Shown here: positions 16,154 to 24,112 of the stretch, in pieces | How positions within the stretch are numbered: the stretch's first letter is position 1 | How the letters are laid out: every line of letters begins with the position of its first letter | From: an uncultured Bacilli bacterium | GTDB lineage: Bacteria > Bacillota_I > Bacilli_A > RF39 > UBA660 | NCBI GenBank assembly: GCA_947625505.1 | Contig: CANQON010000015.1 | Span: 1-37,007, forward strand | Length of the DNA stretch: 37,007 bases | Reading direction: 5' to 3' | Notes under the pieces: model-generated | The model's database searches: none | What the model was told of the DNA's origin: nothing | What the model saw: the letters and a program-made list of their open reading frames with translations, nothing else | Program-made: the position numbers and the translations under genes

Positions 16154-16172
16154 GTACATAAGTACTTTTTTT
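16152..16172 (+). terminator. Terminator after the acyl-CoA synthetase
   Basis: AAGTAC (16152-16157), loop ATAA, GTACTT (16162-16167), then T to 16172. The stem begins inside the stop codon. Confidence 0.6.
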
Positions 16173-16200
16173 CTTTCATATAGTTATGTAGGAGGACTAT

Positions 16201-18714
16201 ATGAAAGAAAAGGATGGATTAACAGATGAAGAAGTTGTTATACAAAGAAAAAAATATGGGAATAATAGTATAGGAGAATATCATAAAAATAGTTTTATTA
16301 AACTTGTAATTAGTTCTTTAGGGGATCCTATAATTAGAATTTTATTGATAGCTTTAGGTATAAAAGTTATCTTTTTAATGAAAAGTTTTGATTGGTATGA
16401 AACCATTGGTATTTTAGTAGCAATATTTACAGCGTCTTTTATATCAAGTATATCGGAATATGGAAGTGATAAAGCTTTTGCTAACTTAATGGCTGAAGCT
16501 AATAAAACAAATTGTCGCGTTAAAAGAAATAAAAAGAAAACGGAAATTAATATTAATGATGTTGTCGTAGGAGATATTATATGTCTAGAAAGTGGAGATA
16601 TGGTTCCTAGTGATGGCCATATCATTGAAGGTAATATAGGTATTGATGAATCAAGTCTAAATGGTGAATCTAAAATAGTTAATAAAAAAAGAAATGATAC
16701 AGTATTAAGAGGTAGTGTTATTATGAATGGACAAGCACTTATGATAACAGATAAAGTAGGTATGGATACTTTTTATGGTAAAATGGCATCAGAACTAAAA
16801 ACAAAACAGCCTACTAGTCCTTTAAAAAAAAGATTGGTATCTTTAGCCAAATCTATTAGTGTTATAGGATATGTAGGTTCTATATTAGTATTTATTAGTT
16901 ATATTCTTTTATACGGATTATCTATAAGTAATATAATTTATGCTTTAACACTTGCTGTTACAATTATTATCGTATGTGTACCTGAAGGATTACCTATGAT
17001 GTTAACATTAGTTTTATCATCAAATATGAAACGAATGTTAAAAGATAATGTCTTAGTACGTAAATTAATGGGAATAGAAACAAGTGGATGTTTAAATATC
17101 TTATTTACGGATAAAACAGGTACTTTAACTAAAGGAAAATTAGAAGTAACAAAATTTGTCGATGGAAGTTTAAAAGAATATACTTACGATGACTTAATTC
17201 GTAGTAATCTATCACGATTAGTTACAATATCATGTACTATTAATAACGCTAGTAGCTATGATGGAGATAAAATTGTTGGAGGAAATATTACTGATAAGGC
17301 TATTTTAAAATTTATTAAAAAAAATAATATCAATTTTTATAAAGAAAAAGTTATTCCTTTTGATAGTAATAATAAGTATATGATTACAACAATTATTGAT
17401 AAAGAAAGAGTAAATTTAATAAAAGGAGCACCAGAAGTATTACTAAAACATACAAAATATTATTATAGTAATCTAGGATTTAAAGAAAAAATAAATATTA
17501 ATAGAATAAATAGTTATATTAATCAACAAGCAAGAAAAGGTATAAGAGTAATTATGTTAGCTACATCTAATAATATTGATCCTAGTAATTTAAATAATCT
17601 TAATTTATTAGGGTTCTTATTAATTAAAGATGAAATTAGAGATAATGTAAAAGAAGGTATTGAATTAGTCCAAAAAGCACATATTAATACTGTAATGTTA
17701 ACAGGTGATAATATAGATACAGCTCTTAATATTGCTACCGAAATAGGATTATATCAAAAAGGTGATATCGCTCTTACTGGTGAAGAACTTAATCGTTTAA
17801 CAGATGATGAGTTAAAGAAGATAATACCTAATTTAAAAGTAATAGCTCGTATGTTGCCACATGATAAAAGTAGATTAGTAAGAGTATGCCAAGAGATGAA
17901 TCTAGTAGTAGGTATGACAGGAGATGGAGTGAATGATGCTCCTGCTCTTAAAAGAGCTGATGTAGGCTTTAGTATGGGAAGTGGAACAGAAGTAGCTAAA
18001 GAATCTAGTGATGTTGTTATATTAGATAATAATTTCTTATCAATAAGTAAAGCTATTTTATATGGTAGAACTATTTTTAAGAGTATAAGAAAATTTATAA
18101 TATTGCAATTAACAATTAATGTATGCGCGTTAAGTTTAAGTGTCATAGGCCCTTTTATTGGAATCAATACACCTGTAACAGTTATTCAAATGCTATGGAT
18201 TAATATGGTAATGGATACTTTAGCTGGTATAGCTTTTGCTTTTGAACCTCCATTAAAAGAATATATGAATGAATATCCTAAAAAAACTAATGAACAGATA
18301 ATTAATAAATATATGATAAGTCAAATTATAGGTATGGGATTAGTAGGATCTATTATGTGCTTTATATTTTTAAAATTACCTATATTTGCTAATATATATC
18401 AAAATAAAGAAACATTATTAACTGCTTTCTTTGGTTTATTTATATTTTTAGATATATTTAATAGTATTAATTCTAGAACACATCGTTTAAATGTTTTAGC
18501 GAATATTAAAAAGAATAAAGTATTTATAGGAGTTATGTGTTTGATAGTTATTGTTCAAATATTAATGATATATTATGGAGGTAGTATTTTTAGAACAAAT
18601 GGTCTAACTTTTAGGCAACTTATAATAACGATTTTTTATGCTTCTTTAGTAATACCAATAGATATTATTCGAAAATTATATTTAAATAAAAAAAATATAA
18701 ATACAGGTGTATAA
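16201..18714 (+). CDS. Calcium-type P-type ATPase (PMCA/P2B-like)
   Basis: An 837-residue P-type cation pump, probably exporting Ca2+. Visible motifs are the actuator loop SSLNGES (TGES variant), VCVPEGLPMML in M4, the phosphorylation site DKTGTLT with Asp304, KGAPE in the nucleotide domain, the hinge MTGDGVNDAPALKRADVGFSMG, and LWINMVMDTLAG in M6. The PEGLP and N..MDT residues match PMCA-type calcium pumps. The cation-ATPase C-terminal helices are present and length is normal for bacterial members. No calmodulin-like tail is seen. Shine-Dalgarno GGAGG lies before the ATG. A lipoprotein gene follows 38 bases later, perhaps in the same transcript. Confidence 0.88.
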   Translation: MKEKDGLTDEEVVIQRKKYGNNSIGEYHKNSFIKLVISSLGDPIIRILLIALGIKVIFLMKSFDWYETIGILVAIFTASFISSISEYGSDKAFANLMAEANKTNCRVKRNKKKTEININDVVVGDIICLESGDMVPSDGHIIEGNIGIDESSLNGESKIVNKKRNDTVLRGSVIMNGQALMITDKVGMDTFYGKMASELKTKQPTSPLKKRLVSLAKSISVIGYVGSILVFISYILLYGLSISNIIYALTLAVTIIIVCVPEGLPMMLTLVLSSNMKRMLKDNVLVRKLMGIETSGCLNILFTDKTGTLTKGKLEVTKFVDGSLKEYTYDDLIRSNLSRLVTISCTINNASSYDGDKIVGGNITDKAILKFIKKNNINFYKEKVIPFDSNNKYMITTIIDKERVNLIKGAPEVLLKHTKYYYSNLGFKEKININRINSYINQQARKGIRVIMLATSNNIDPSNLNNLNLLGFLLIKDEIRDNVKEGIELVQKAHINTVMLTGDNIDTALNIATEIGLYQKGDIALTGEELNRLTDDELKKIIPNLKVIARMLPHDKSRLVRVCQEMNLVVGMTGDGVNDAPALKRADVGFSMGSGTEVAKESSDVVILDNNFLSISKAILYGRTIFKSIRKFIILQLTINVCALSLSVIGPFIGINTPVTVIQMLWINMVMDTLAGIAFAFEPPLKEYMNEYPKKTNEQIINKYMISQIIGMGLVGSIMCFIFLKLPIFANIYQNKETLLTAFFGLFIFLDIFNSINSRTHRLNVLANIKKNKVFIGVMCLIVIVQILMIYYGGSIFRTNGLTFRQLIITIFYASLVIPIDIIRKLYLNKKNINTGV

Positions 18715-18752
18715 ATATAATTATTTGATTAATACTATAAAGGGAGGTATAT

Positions 18753-19283
18753 ATGAAGAAGATATTATTTGTTATTGCTGCCTTATTCTTACTATCTGGT
18801 TGTGATATGGGTAAAGATATGACTAATACTCCAACTAAGAAAGTAGAAGCTTATTTAGATAGTTATCAACAATTAGATGATAATGTTTTAAATGATTTGG
18901 ATGCCTTAGTTAATGATACTGAGTATACGGTAGAGCAAAAGGCACGCTATCGTGAAATTATGAAAAAACATTATAGTAACTTAAAATATGAAATAAAAGA
19001 TGAAGCAATTGATGGCGATAAAGCAACAGTAGATACAGAAATTGAAGTAAGTGACTATAGTAAAATTTTATCTGAAGAAGTAAATAAAGATGATTATAAA
19101 GATGATCAAGGAAATTATGATGCAACCAAATACTTTGATGTTCAATTAGATAAAATTGAAAAAGCTACTGAAAAAGTAAAATATAATATTACTTTTAAAC
19201 TATCTAAAAAAGATGGTGAATGGGTAATAGATGATTTAGATGAAATATCTAAAGAAAAAATACATGGTATTTATATACACTAA
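18753..19283 (+). CDS. Predicted lipoprotein of unknown function
   Basis: The 176-residue product begins with a lipoprotein signal (MKKILFVIAALFLLSGC, lipobox LSGC, lipidated Cys17). The mature part is acidic and probably a small alpha/beta domain of the NTF2-like kind, with alternating helices and strands and a DGEWVIDDL ending. The function is unknown. GGGAGG precedes the start. The stop codon is in the loop of the terminator. Confidence 0.75.
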   Translation: MKKILFVIAALFLLSGCDMGKDMTNTPTKKVEAYLDSYQQLDDNVLNDLDALVNDTEYTVEQKARYREIMKKHYSNLKYEIKDEAIDGDKATVDTEIEVSDYSKILSEEVNKDDYKDDQGNYDATKYFDVQLDKIEKATEKVKYNITFKLSKKDGEWVIDDLDEISKEKIHGIYIH

Positions 19284-19298
19284 GTGTATTTTTTTTTT
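19275..19298 (+). terminator. Terminator with the lipoprotein stop codon in its loop
   Basis: ATACAC (19275-19280), loop TAA which is the stop, GTGTAT (19284-19289), then a run of T to 19298. Confidence 0.7.
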
Positions 19299-19328
19299 TA
19301 ATTATTGTATAATGAATATAATAGGTAG

Positions 19329-19720
19329 TGTATTATATATGAAACTAAAAAAATGCAGGCGATTGTTGGTATTTTTACTCATCCATCTAATATTACTCAT
19401 GGAGAACGTACAGGAGCCTGTATGCGTATTGGAGGAGTAGGAAAATCATTATTTGATTTAATGGTTTCCATATACGTTTTCTAGATTCTCATACAGGGGA
19501 ATATATATCAAGTGTAAGTGGATTTAGAAATGGCAATACATTATTCTTAAATGAATTACGTGTTTCATGTAATCCTAAAGCCTATTCTAATGAGGATGTT
19601 GTTGCTGCTTGTAAAAGAGTTGCTGAACTTTTAATAGAAAAAAGTAAAGAAAGTACATGTCCAAAGATATTAAAAAGTTATGAAATAGATAAAAGTGAGG
19701 TACATCAGTATGGAGTATGA
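19329..19720 (+). pseudogene. Truncated and frameshifted gene remnant
   Basis: Two consecutive frames make sense only as parts of one protein. The first, open from 19329 and ending at TAG 19482-19484, reads AIVGIFTHPSNITHGERTGACMRIGGVGKSLFD. The second, ending at TGA 19718-19720, reads GFHIRFLDSHTGEYISSVSGFRNGNTLFLNELRVS and on to its end. The frame changes by +2 (or -1) around 19451-19470. The left end has no convincing start or Shine-Dalgarno, so the 5' end is probably lost too. I do not recognise the family. The region is otherwise without a gene. Confidence 0.6.
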
Positions 19721-19940
19721 AATAGGAAAAGTAGTTGAATATGATGGTATTAAAGGGACATTAGTTACACTTAATACTAAATATATGTTTTTGAGTGATG
19801 ACGTTAATGAAGAAATTAATGTAGGTGATTTAGTCAAATTCTGTGGAGAAGAAGTTCAAAATACAAATAGAGCCTATTTTGCAAAAATGTTACATTATAA
19901 TACAGAATTACATAAAAGATATGTTAAGGATAATAAATAA
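19710..19940 (+). CDS. Small beta-rich protein, possibly OB/SH3-like
   Basis: A 76-residue product from ATG 19710; the upstream in-frame GTG at 19695 lies in the Shine-Dalgarno (GTGAGG). The sequence alternates strands and turns (IGKVVEYDGIKGTLVTL, NVGDLVKFCGEEV) like a small OB or SH3-type barrel. No specific family is recognised. Its start overlaps the end of the upstream pseudogene by 11 bases, and its stop overlaps the start of the GNAT gene (TAATG), so it is coupled to the latter. Confidence 0.65.
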   Translation: MEYEIGKVVEYDGIKGTLVTLNTKYMFLSDDVNEEINVGDLVKFCGEEVQNTNRAYFAKMLHYNTELHKRYVKDNK

Positions 19941-20389
19941 TGGAATATACATTAATTACAAATAATGCTTCAAATTTTATTAAAGTGTGTACTGAATGTG
20001 AAGCAGATGTCGTAAGGCCTAATTTACGGATTAATGGGGGAACTTTAAACTATTCGGGATTAACATATGACTCCGACTTTTTAATACTTTGTACATTAGA
20101 TAAAAAAATCATAGGATTTATATCAATTATTAAAGATGACAACATGTATTATATTTATCAAATTGCTGTTATTAATGATTTTAAAAGAAAAGGAATAGCA
20201 ACTGAGTTAATCAATCATATTAAAGAACTAGATAATGATGTTACTATTGTAGCGCATGCTCGTAGTTATAATGAAGCTTCTAAAAATATGTTATTAAAAA
20301 ATGGGTTTGTGTATGTAGATGAACTAAGTACTAAAGATAATTATGGATATATGTTTAAACAAAAGAAATATGGAGAGAAAGGACTATAA
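19940..20389 (+). CDS. GNAT-family N-acetyltransferase
   Basis: A 149-residue single-domain GNAT. The acetyl-CoA loop is in the stretch YQIAVINDFKRKGIATELIN, where KRKGIA corresponds to the R/QxxGxG/A motif, and the preceding strand carries IIGFISII. The C terminus with NEASKNMLLKNGFVYVDEL is the usual motif B region. The acetyl acceptor is not predictable. The start codon overlaps the stop of the preceding small gene by one base. Confidence 0.85.
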   Translation: MEYTLITNNASNFIKVCTECEADVVRPNLRINGGTLNYSGLTYDSDFLILCTLDKKIIGFISIIKDDNMYYIYQIAVINDFKRKGIATELINHIKELDNDVTIVAHARSYNEASKNMLLKNGFVYVDELSTKDNYGYMFKQKKYGEKGL

Positions 20390-20425
20390 TTGTCCTTTTT
20401 TTCATATCTTTATATAGGTGACATA

Positions 20426-21463
20426 ATGAAAAAAATACTACTCTTTCTATTATTAATACCTATTAATGTTTATGGTATAGAGACTAGTGCAAGAAGCGCT
20501 ATATTAATGGATACAGATAATCATCGTATTTTATATGCTAAAAATATAAATGAACAACGCAGTGTTGCTAGTATATCTAAAATAATGACAGCCGTATTAG
20601 CTATAGAATCGGGCAAACTCGATGATATAGTAACAATTGGTAATGAAATAGATAAAAGTTATGGTTCAGGAATATATATAGAAAAAGGAGAACAAATAAC
20701 TCTAAGAGATTTAGTATATGGATTAATGCTAAGAAGTGGTAATGATGCTTCATATGCAATAGCAAACTATGTTGATAAGAATAATTTTATTGAGTTGATG
20801 AATAAAAAAGCTAAAGAAATAGGTATGGTTAATACAATATTTAATAATCCTAATGGTTTAGATGAAGAAGAGGGTAATTATTCCACAGCTTATGATATGG
20901 CTATTTTAACTAGTTATGCTACTAAATTAGAAGAGTATCGTAAAATAGTTAGTACTAAACAACATATAGTTAAAACTAATAAAAAAACTTATGTTTGGAT
21001 AAATAAAAATAAATTATTATTTAAATATGGTTATATAACAGGTGGCAAGACAGGTTTTACAAGGAAAGCTAAAAGAACATTAGTAACAACAGCTAGTAAA
21101 GATAATCTTAATTTAGTAGCTGTTACGTTAGTTGATGGCAATGACTTTCAAGATCATAAAAATTTATTTGAATATGGCTTTAATAATTATTATAAATATC
21201 AAATTTTAGATAAGGGTATATTGAATATTCCTGATAAAAAATATTATAATTATAAATTATCATTAAATAATGGTTATGAATATACTATTCAAGATAAGGA
21301 TAAGTTATATATTAAATATGAATTAAATAATAAAGTAGGAGAGGGTAATGTTGGAAAAGCTAAAGTATATATTAATGATAAGTTAGTTTATACGGATAGT
21401 ATTTATTCTACAAAAATTGATAGAAAAGAAAATTTATGGGAGAGATTTAAAAAAATATGGTAA
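20426..21463 (+). CDS. dacB: D-alanyl-D-alanine carboxypeptidase, sporulation type
   Basis: A penicillin-binding protein 5-like DD-carboxypeptidase. From ATG 20426 (AGGTGA upstream) it has a signal peptide ending near VYG, the active-site SxxK as S49-I-S-K52, an SGN motif in LRSGNDAS, and KTG in TGGKTGFT. These trim the terminal D-Ala from peptidoglycan stem peptides outside the membrane. A C-terminal beta domain follows and the end WERFKKIW may be amphipathic. Directly followed by spmA and spmB as in Bacillus, it is most likely the spore-cortex enzyme DacB; DacF is the alternative. The longer frame from 20390 has no function as a signal peptide and is rejected. Confidence 0.85.
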   Translation: MKKILLFLLLIPINVYGIETSARSAILMDTDNHRILYAKNINEQRSVASISKIMTAVLAIESGKLDDIVTIGNEIDKSYGSGIYIEKGEQITLRDLVYGLMLRSGNDASYAIANYVDKNNFIELMNKKAKEIGMVNTIFNNPNGLDEEEGNYSTAYDMAILTSYATKLEEYRKIVSTKQHIVKTNKKTYVWINKNKLLFKYGYITGGKTGFTRKAKRTLVTTASKDNLNLVAVTLVDGNDFQDHKNLFEYGFNNYYKYQILDKGILNIPDKKYYNYKLSLNNGYEYTIQDKDKLYIKYELNNKVGEGNVGKAKVYINDKLVYTDSIYSTKIDRKENLWERFKKIW

Positions 21464-22032
21464 ACAAATTATGGACATATTTTATTCTAATTGGTATTCT
21501 ATATGCTATTATAAGTGGTAATAGTATAAATGTTAATGAAACGATATTAAATAGTTCTAAGGAGAGTTTAGAAGTCTTCTTACAAATTTTCCCAGTCATT
21601 ACATTATGGTTAGGAATTATGAATATTGCTACTAAAAGTGGATTATTAGATATTTTAGCTAAATATTTATCCAAAATATTACATCCCTTATTTCCTGAAA
21701 TACCTAAAAATCATCGTTCTTTTGGTTATATTTCAAGTAATATAATTGCTAATATGTTTGGCTTAGGTAGTGCAGCAACACCTTTTGGATTAAAAGCAAT
21801 GGATAGTTTACAAGAGTTAAATAAAAATAAAAAAGTAGCGAGTAAAAGTATGCTTACCTTTACAGCCCTAAATACGAGTGCTATAACAATTATTCCTACA
21901 ACGCTTATTGCTCTAAGAATAATGTATGGAAGTGTTGATCCTACGAAAACAGTATTTATTACTTTAATATCAACGCTTGTAGCAACTTTCTTTTCTATTA
22001 TTTTAAACGCATTATTAGCAAGGAGGTACTAA
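21457..22032 (+). CDS. spmA: Spore maturation protein A
   Basis: A 191-residue nucleoside-recognition/gate-domain membrane protein matching SpmA: IFPVITLWLGIMNIATKSGLLDILAKYLSKILHPLFPEIP and NIIANMFGLGSAATPFGLKAM are characteristic. In Bacillus, SpmA and SpmB are needed for spore core dehydration and heat resistance. The ATG overlaps the end of dacB by seven bases. The stop lies within the AGGAGGTACTAA sequence that serves as Shine-Dalgarno for spmB. Confidence 0.92.
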   Translation: MVNKLWTYFILIGILYAIISGNSINVNETILNSSKESLEVFLQIFPVITLWLGIMNIATKSGLLDILAKYLSKILHPLFPEIPKNHRSFGYISSNIIANMFGLGSAATPFGLKAMDSLQELNKNKKVASKSMLTFTALNTSAITIIPTTLIALRIMYGSVDPTKTVFITLISTLVATFFSIILNALLARRY

Positions 22033-22033
22033 T

Positions 22034-22534
22034 ATCTCTAATTATATTTTACCTATTATGGTATTAATAATAGTAATTTATGCTTTATTTAAAAAAATTG
22101 ACTTATATGAAGCTTTTATTGAAGGAAGTAAAGAATCTTTTAAAATGATTATTACTATCTTCCCTAATTTATTAGCCATGATATTAAGTGTTAATATAAT
22201 TATAAATAGTGGATTTTTCAATACATTAATATCATTATTTACTAATATTAAACTACCAATTGAATTAATTACATTAATAGCAACTAAGCCTATTTCAGGT
22301 AGTGCTTCTTTGGCATTATTAAATAATATATTTAGTAAATATGGTGTAGATAGCTTCTATAGTCTACTTGCTTCAACTATTCAAGGGTGTACGGATACAA
22401 CTTTCTATGTTATAGCATTATATTATGGAAGTATTGGTATTAAAAAAACAAAATATGCTATGATAACAAGCCTATTTGGCGATATGGTAGGAATACTTAC
22501 AAGTATCATATTGTGTTATGTTTTCTTTGGTTGA
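22034..22534 (+). CDS. spmB: Spore maturation protein B, apparent ATC start
   Basis: This is SpmB, a membrane protein with the gate fold: ALFKKIDLYEAFIEGSKESFKMIITIFPNLLAMIL and PISGSASLALLNNIFSKYG are typical. The first in-frame ATG is at 22058, but its distance from the strong AGGAGG (22021-22026) is 31 bases. The translated bases upstream (ISNYILPI) continue the alignment I recall for Bacillus SpmB, which begins with a similar ISMWFIP stretch. The codon placed correctly after the Shine-Dalgarno is ATC at 22034, seven bases away. There is no ATG, GTG or TTG in that position, so a rare AUC start is the best reading; a sequence error is possible. Minimal alternative: 22058-22534. Confidence 0.75.
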   Translation: MSNYILPIMVLIIVIYALFKKIDLYEAFIEGSKESFKMIITIFPNLLAMILSVNIIINSGFFNTLISLFTNIKLPIELITLIATKPISGSASLALLNNIFSKYGVDSFYSLLASTIQGCTDTTFYVIALYYGSIGIKKTKYAMITSLFGDMVGILTSIILCYVFFG

Positions 22535-22550
22535 AAAATGTAATTAAAAA

Positions 22551-22559
22551 TGCTATAAT
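22551..22559 (+). promoter_or_regulatory. Extended -10 promoter of the lipoprotein gene
   Basis: TGCTATAAT at 22551-22559, with GGAGGT and ATG 22577 following closely. Confidence 0.6.
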
Positions 22560-22576
22560 TAAAATGGAGGTAGAAT

Positions 22577-23008
22577 ATGAAGAGGACATTAATAACTGGG
22601 GCATTAGTTTTGACTTTAGTTACATTGACTGGTTGTGGTAGTAAAAAGACATTAACTTGTACTAAAACAAGTTCTGATAATGGATTTATTAATGAAAAAA
22701 CGGAAGTTTACGAATTTAAAAACGATCGTATAACTAAATCAACACAAACTAATACTGTACGTGCGGAAGGTGATTTTGCACAATATATTGATGAATATAA
22801 AGATAGTGCACAATCTACTGCCGAATCTTACAATAAAACAGCAGGATTTAAAGCTAAAGTAGAATCTGATAATAACAGAATAACAATTACTATAGATATG
22901 GACCCATCTGCCATGAATGAAAATGATTTTGAAACTCAAAAGATGGGTGAAAACTATGATAGTATGAAATCAATAAAGACTGATCAAGAAGGATATACTT
23001 GTAAATAG
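22577..23008 (+). CDS. Predicted lipoprotein between spmB and rluB
   Basis: The 143-residue product has a lipoprotein signal with lipobox LTGC (Cys20). The mature domain (TLTCTKTSSDNG...EVYEFKNDRITKSTQTN) is beta-rich with a final YTCK. The general pattern recalls DUF1307/YehR-like lipoproteins, but I am not sure. It has its own extended -10 promoter, so it is not simply part of the spm operon. Its stop codon lies in the terminator stem. Confidence 0.7.
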   Translation: MKRTLITGALVLTLVTLTGCGSKKTLTCTKTSSDNGFINEKTEVYEFKNDRITKSTQTNTVRAEGDFAQYIDEYKDSAQSTAESYNKTAGFKAKVESDNNRITITIDMDPSAMNENDFETQKMGENYDSMKSIKTDQEGYTCK

Positions 23009-23023
23009 TATATCTTTTTTTTT
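22992..23023 (+). terminator. Terminator overlapping the lipoprotein stop codon
   Basis: GATATACT (22992-22999) pairs with AGTATATC (23007-23014) and is followed by nine T. The TAG stop (23006-23008) lies at the loop/stem junction. Confidence 0.7.
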
Positions 23024-23030
23024 GTTCGTA

Positions 23031-23039
23031 TGTTAAAAT
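23031..23039 (+). promoter_or_regulatory. Extended -10 promoter of rluB
   Basis: TGTTAAAAT at 23031-23039, eight bases after the terminator T-run. AGGTGAT and ATG 23056 follow. Confidence 0.6.
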
Positions 23040-23055
23040 ACATTTAGGTGATTTG

Positions 23056-23775
23056 ATGGAGCGATTACAAAAAGTTATAGCGCAGTCTGGCTACTGTTCT
23101 CGCCGTAAAGCTGAAGAATTGATAAGCAAAGGACATGTTCAAGTAAATGGTAATACTATTACAGAGATGGGTGTAAAAGTAAATTATGATGATGACATTA
23201 CAGTGGATGGAGAAGCCATATCTGTAAAACAAGACAAAGTATATTTCTTGTTAAATAAGCCTAGAGGAATAGTTACAACAACAAGTGATGAAAAAAATAG
23301 AAAAACGGTTGTTGACTTAATTGATACTGATAAAAGGATATATCCTGTAGGAAGACTAGACTATGATACAACAGGGGTATTATTATTGACTAATGATGGT
23401 GAATTAACAAATATGTTGATACATCCTAAAAATAATGTTGAAAAGCAATATATTGCCAAAATTGAGGGTATTCCTACAAAAGAAGAATTACAAGTATTAG
23501 CTTCGGGTGTTGTTATTGATGGACATAAGACAAGTCGTGCTAAGGTAAAGTTAAGAAAAATGGATAAAAAAAATAACACTAGTGTTATTGATTTATTTAT
23601 ACATGAAGGTAAAAATCATCAAATAAAGAAAATGTTTGAAACTATAGGTTATCATGTAATTAAATTAAGACGTGATCGCTTTGCTTTCTTAACAGTTGAT
23701 GATTTAAAATCTGGTGAGTATAGAGAATTAACAGTAAAAGAAGTAAAACAATTATATGGATTAATTCAAAAATAA
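23056..23775 (+). CDS. rluB: 23S rRNA pseudouridine synthase RluB family
   Basis: A 239-residue pseudouridine synthase of the RsuA/RluB group. An S4 RNA-binding domain occupies about residues 2-60 (ERLQKVIAQSGYCSRRKAEELI), followed by the catalytic domain with GRLDYDTTGLL-type motif, catalytic Asp102. The end contains the usual GKNHQIKKMFETIGY and LRRDRF stretches. RluB makes pseudouridine 2605 in 23S rRNA. The order dacB-spmA-spmB-(lipoprotein)-rluB matches the Bacillus subtilis neighbourhood apart from the inserted lipoprotein gene. TTG 23053 is in frame but ATG 23056 is preferred. Confidence 0.9.
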   Translation: MERLQKVIAQSGYCSRRKAEELISKGHVQVNGNTITEMGVKVNYDDDITVDGEAISVKQDKVYFLLNKPRGIVTTTSDEKNRKTVVDLIDTDKRIYPVGRLDYDTTGVLLLTNDGELTNMLIHPKNNVEKQYIAKIEGIPTKEELQVLASGVVIDGHKTSRAKVKLRKMDKKNNTSVIDLFIHEGKNHQIKKMFETIGYHVIKLRRDRFAFLTVDDLKSGEYRELTVKEVKQLYGLIQK

Positions 23776-23799
23776 AAACACATCAATGATGTGTTTTTA
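23774..23799. terminator. Bidirectional terminator between rluB and ferredoxin
   Basis: ACACATC (23778-23784), loop AAT, GATGTGT (23788-23794), with A-rich sequence on the left and TTTTT on the right, so it can serve both converging genes. Confidence 0.75.
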
Positions 23800-23815
23800 G
23801 TTATTGATATAATAA

Positions 23816-24010
23816 TTAATCAGATATAGTTTCAATAGCTCCAACAGGGCAACCCTCTTGAGCCTCTACAGCGTTTTCTTCATTTTCTTTTTTTACTTCA
23901 TCTTCAATTGCTTCTGCATATCCATCACTATTTATTTGAAATACTTCTGGACAAATAGCTTGGCAAGCTCCACATCCAATGCAAATATCTGGATTAACTT
24001 CAAATTTCAT
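23816..24010 (-). CDS. Ferredoxin, single [4Fe-4S] type
   Basis: A 64-residue ferredoxin. Cys10, Cys13 and Cys16 (CIGCGAC) with the distal Cys54 (EGCPVGAI) would bind one [4Fe-4S] cluster; Cys20 is extra. It transfers electrons in the cytoplasm; the partner is not adjacent. The start at 24010 is set by GGAGG on the minus strand and by the family length; the longer frame to 24184 encodes no sensible N terminus. Confidence 0.92.
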   Translation of the reverse strand: MKFEVNPDICIGCGACQAICPEVFQINSDGYAEAIEDEVKKENEENAVEAQEGCPVGAIETISD

Positions 24011-24112
24011 AATATTACCTCCATTTAAAATTATAATGAAAATATCATGAAAATGCAACTGAATTATTTTAAATATATTGTTTTTATGGTAATATATAAA
24101 TAGGGTGATGCT

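Noticed and set aside
17754-18167. 137-codon minus-strand frame inside the Ca2+-type ATPase
   Set aside because: It is antisense to the conserved hinge motif region of the ATPase, which is certain.
19240-19440. 66-codon open frame across the end of the lipoprotein gene
   Set aside because: It reads through the terminator and is out of frame with the conserved core of the pseudogene.
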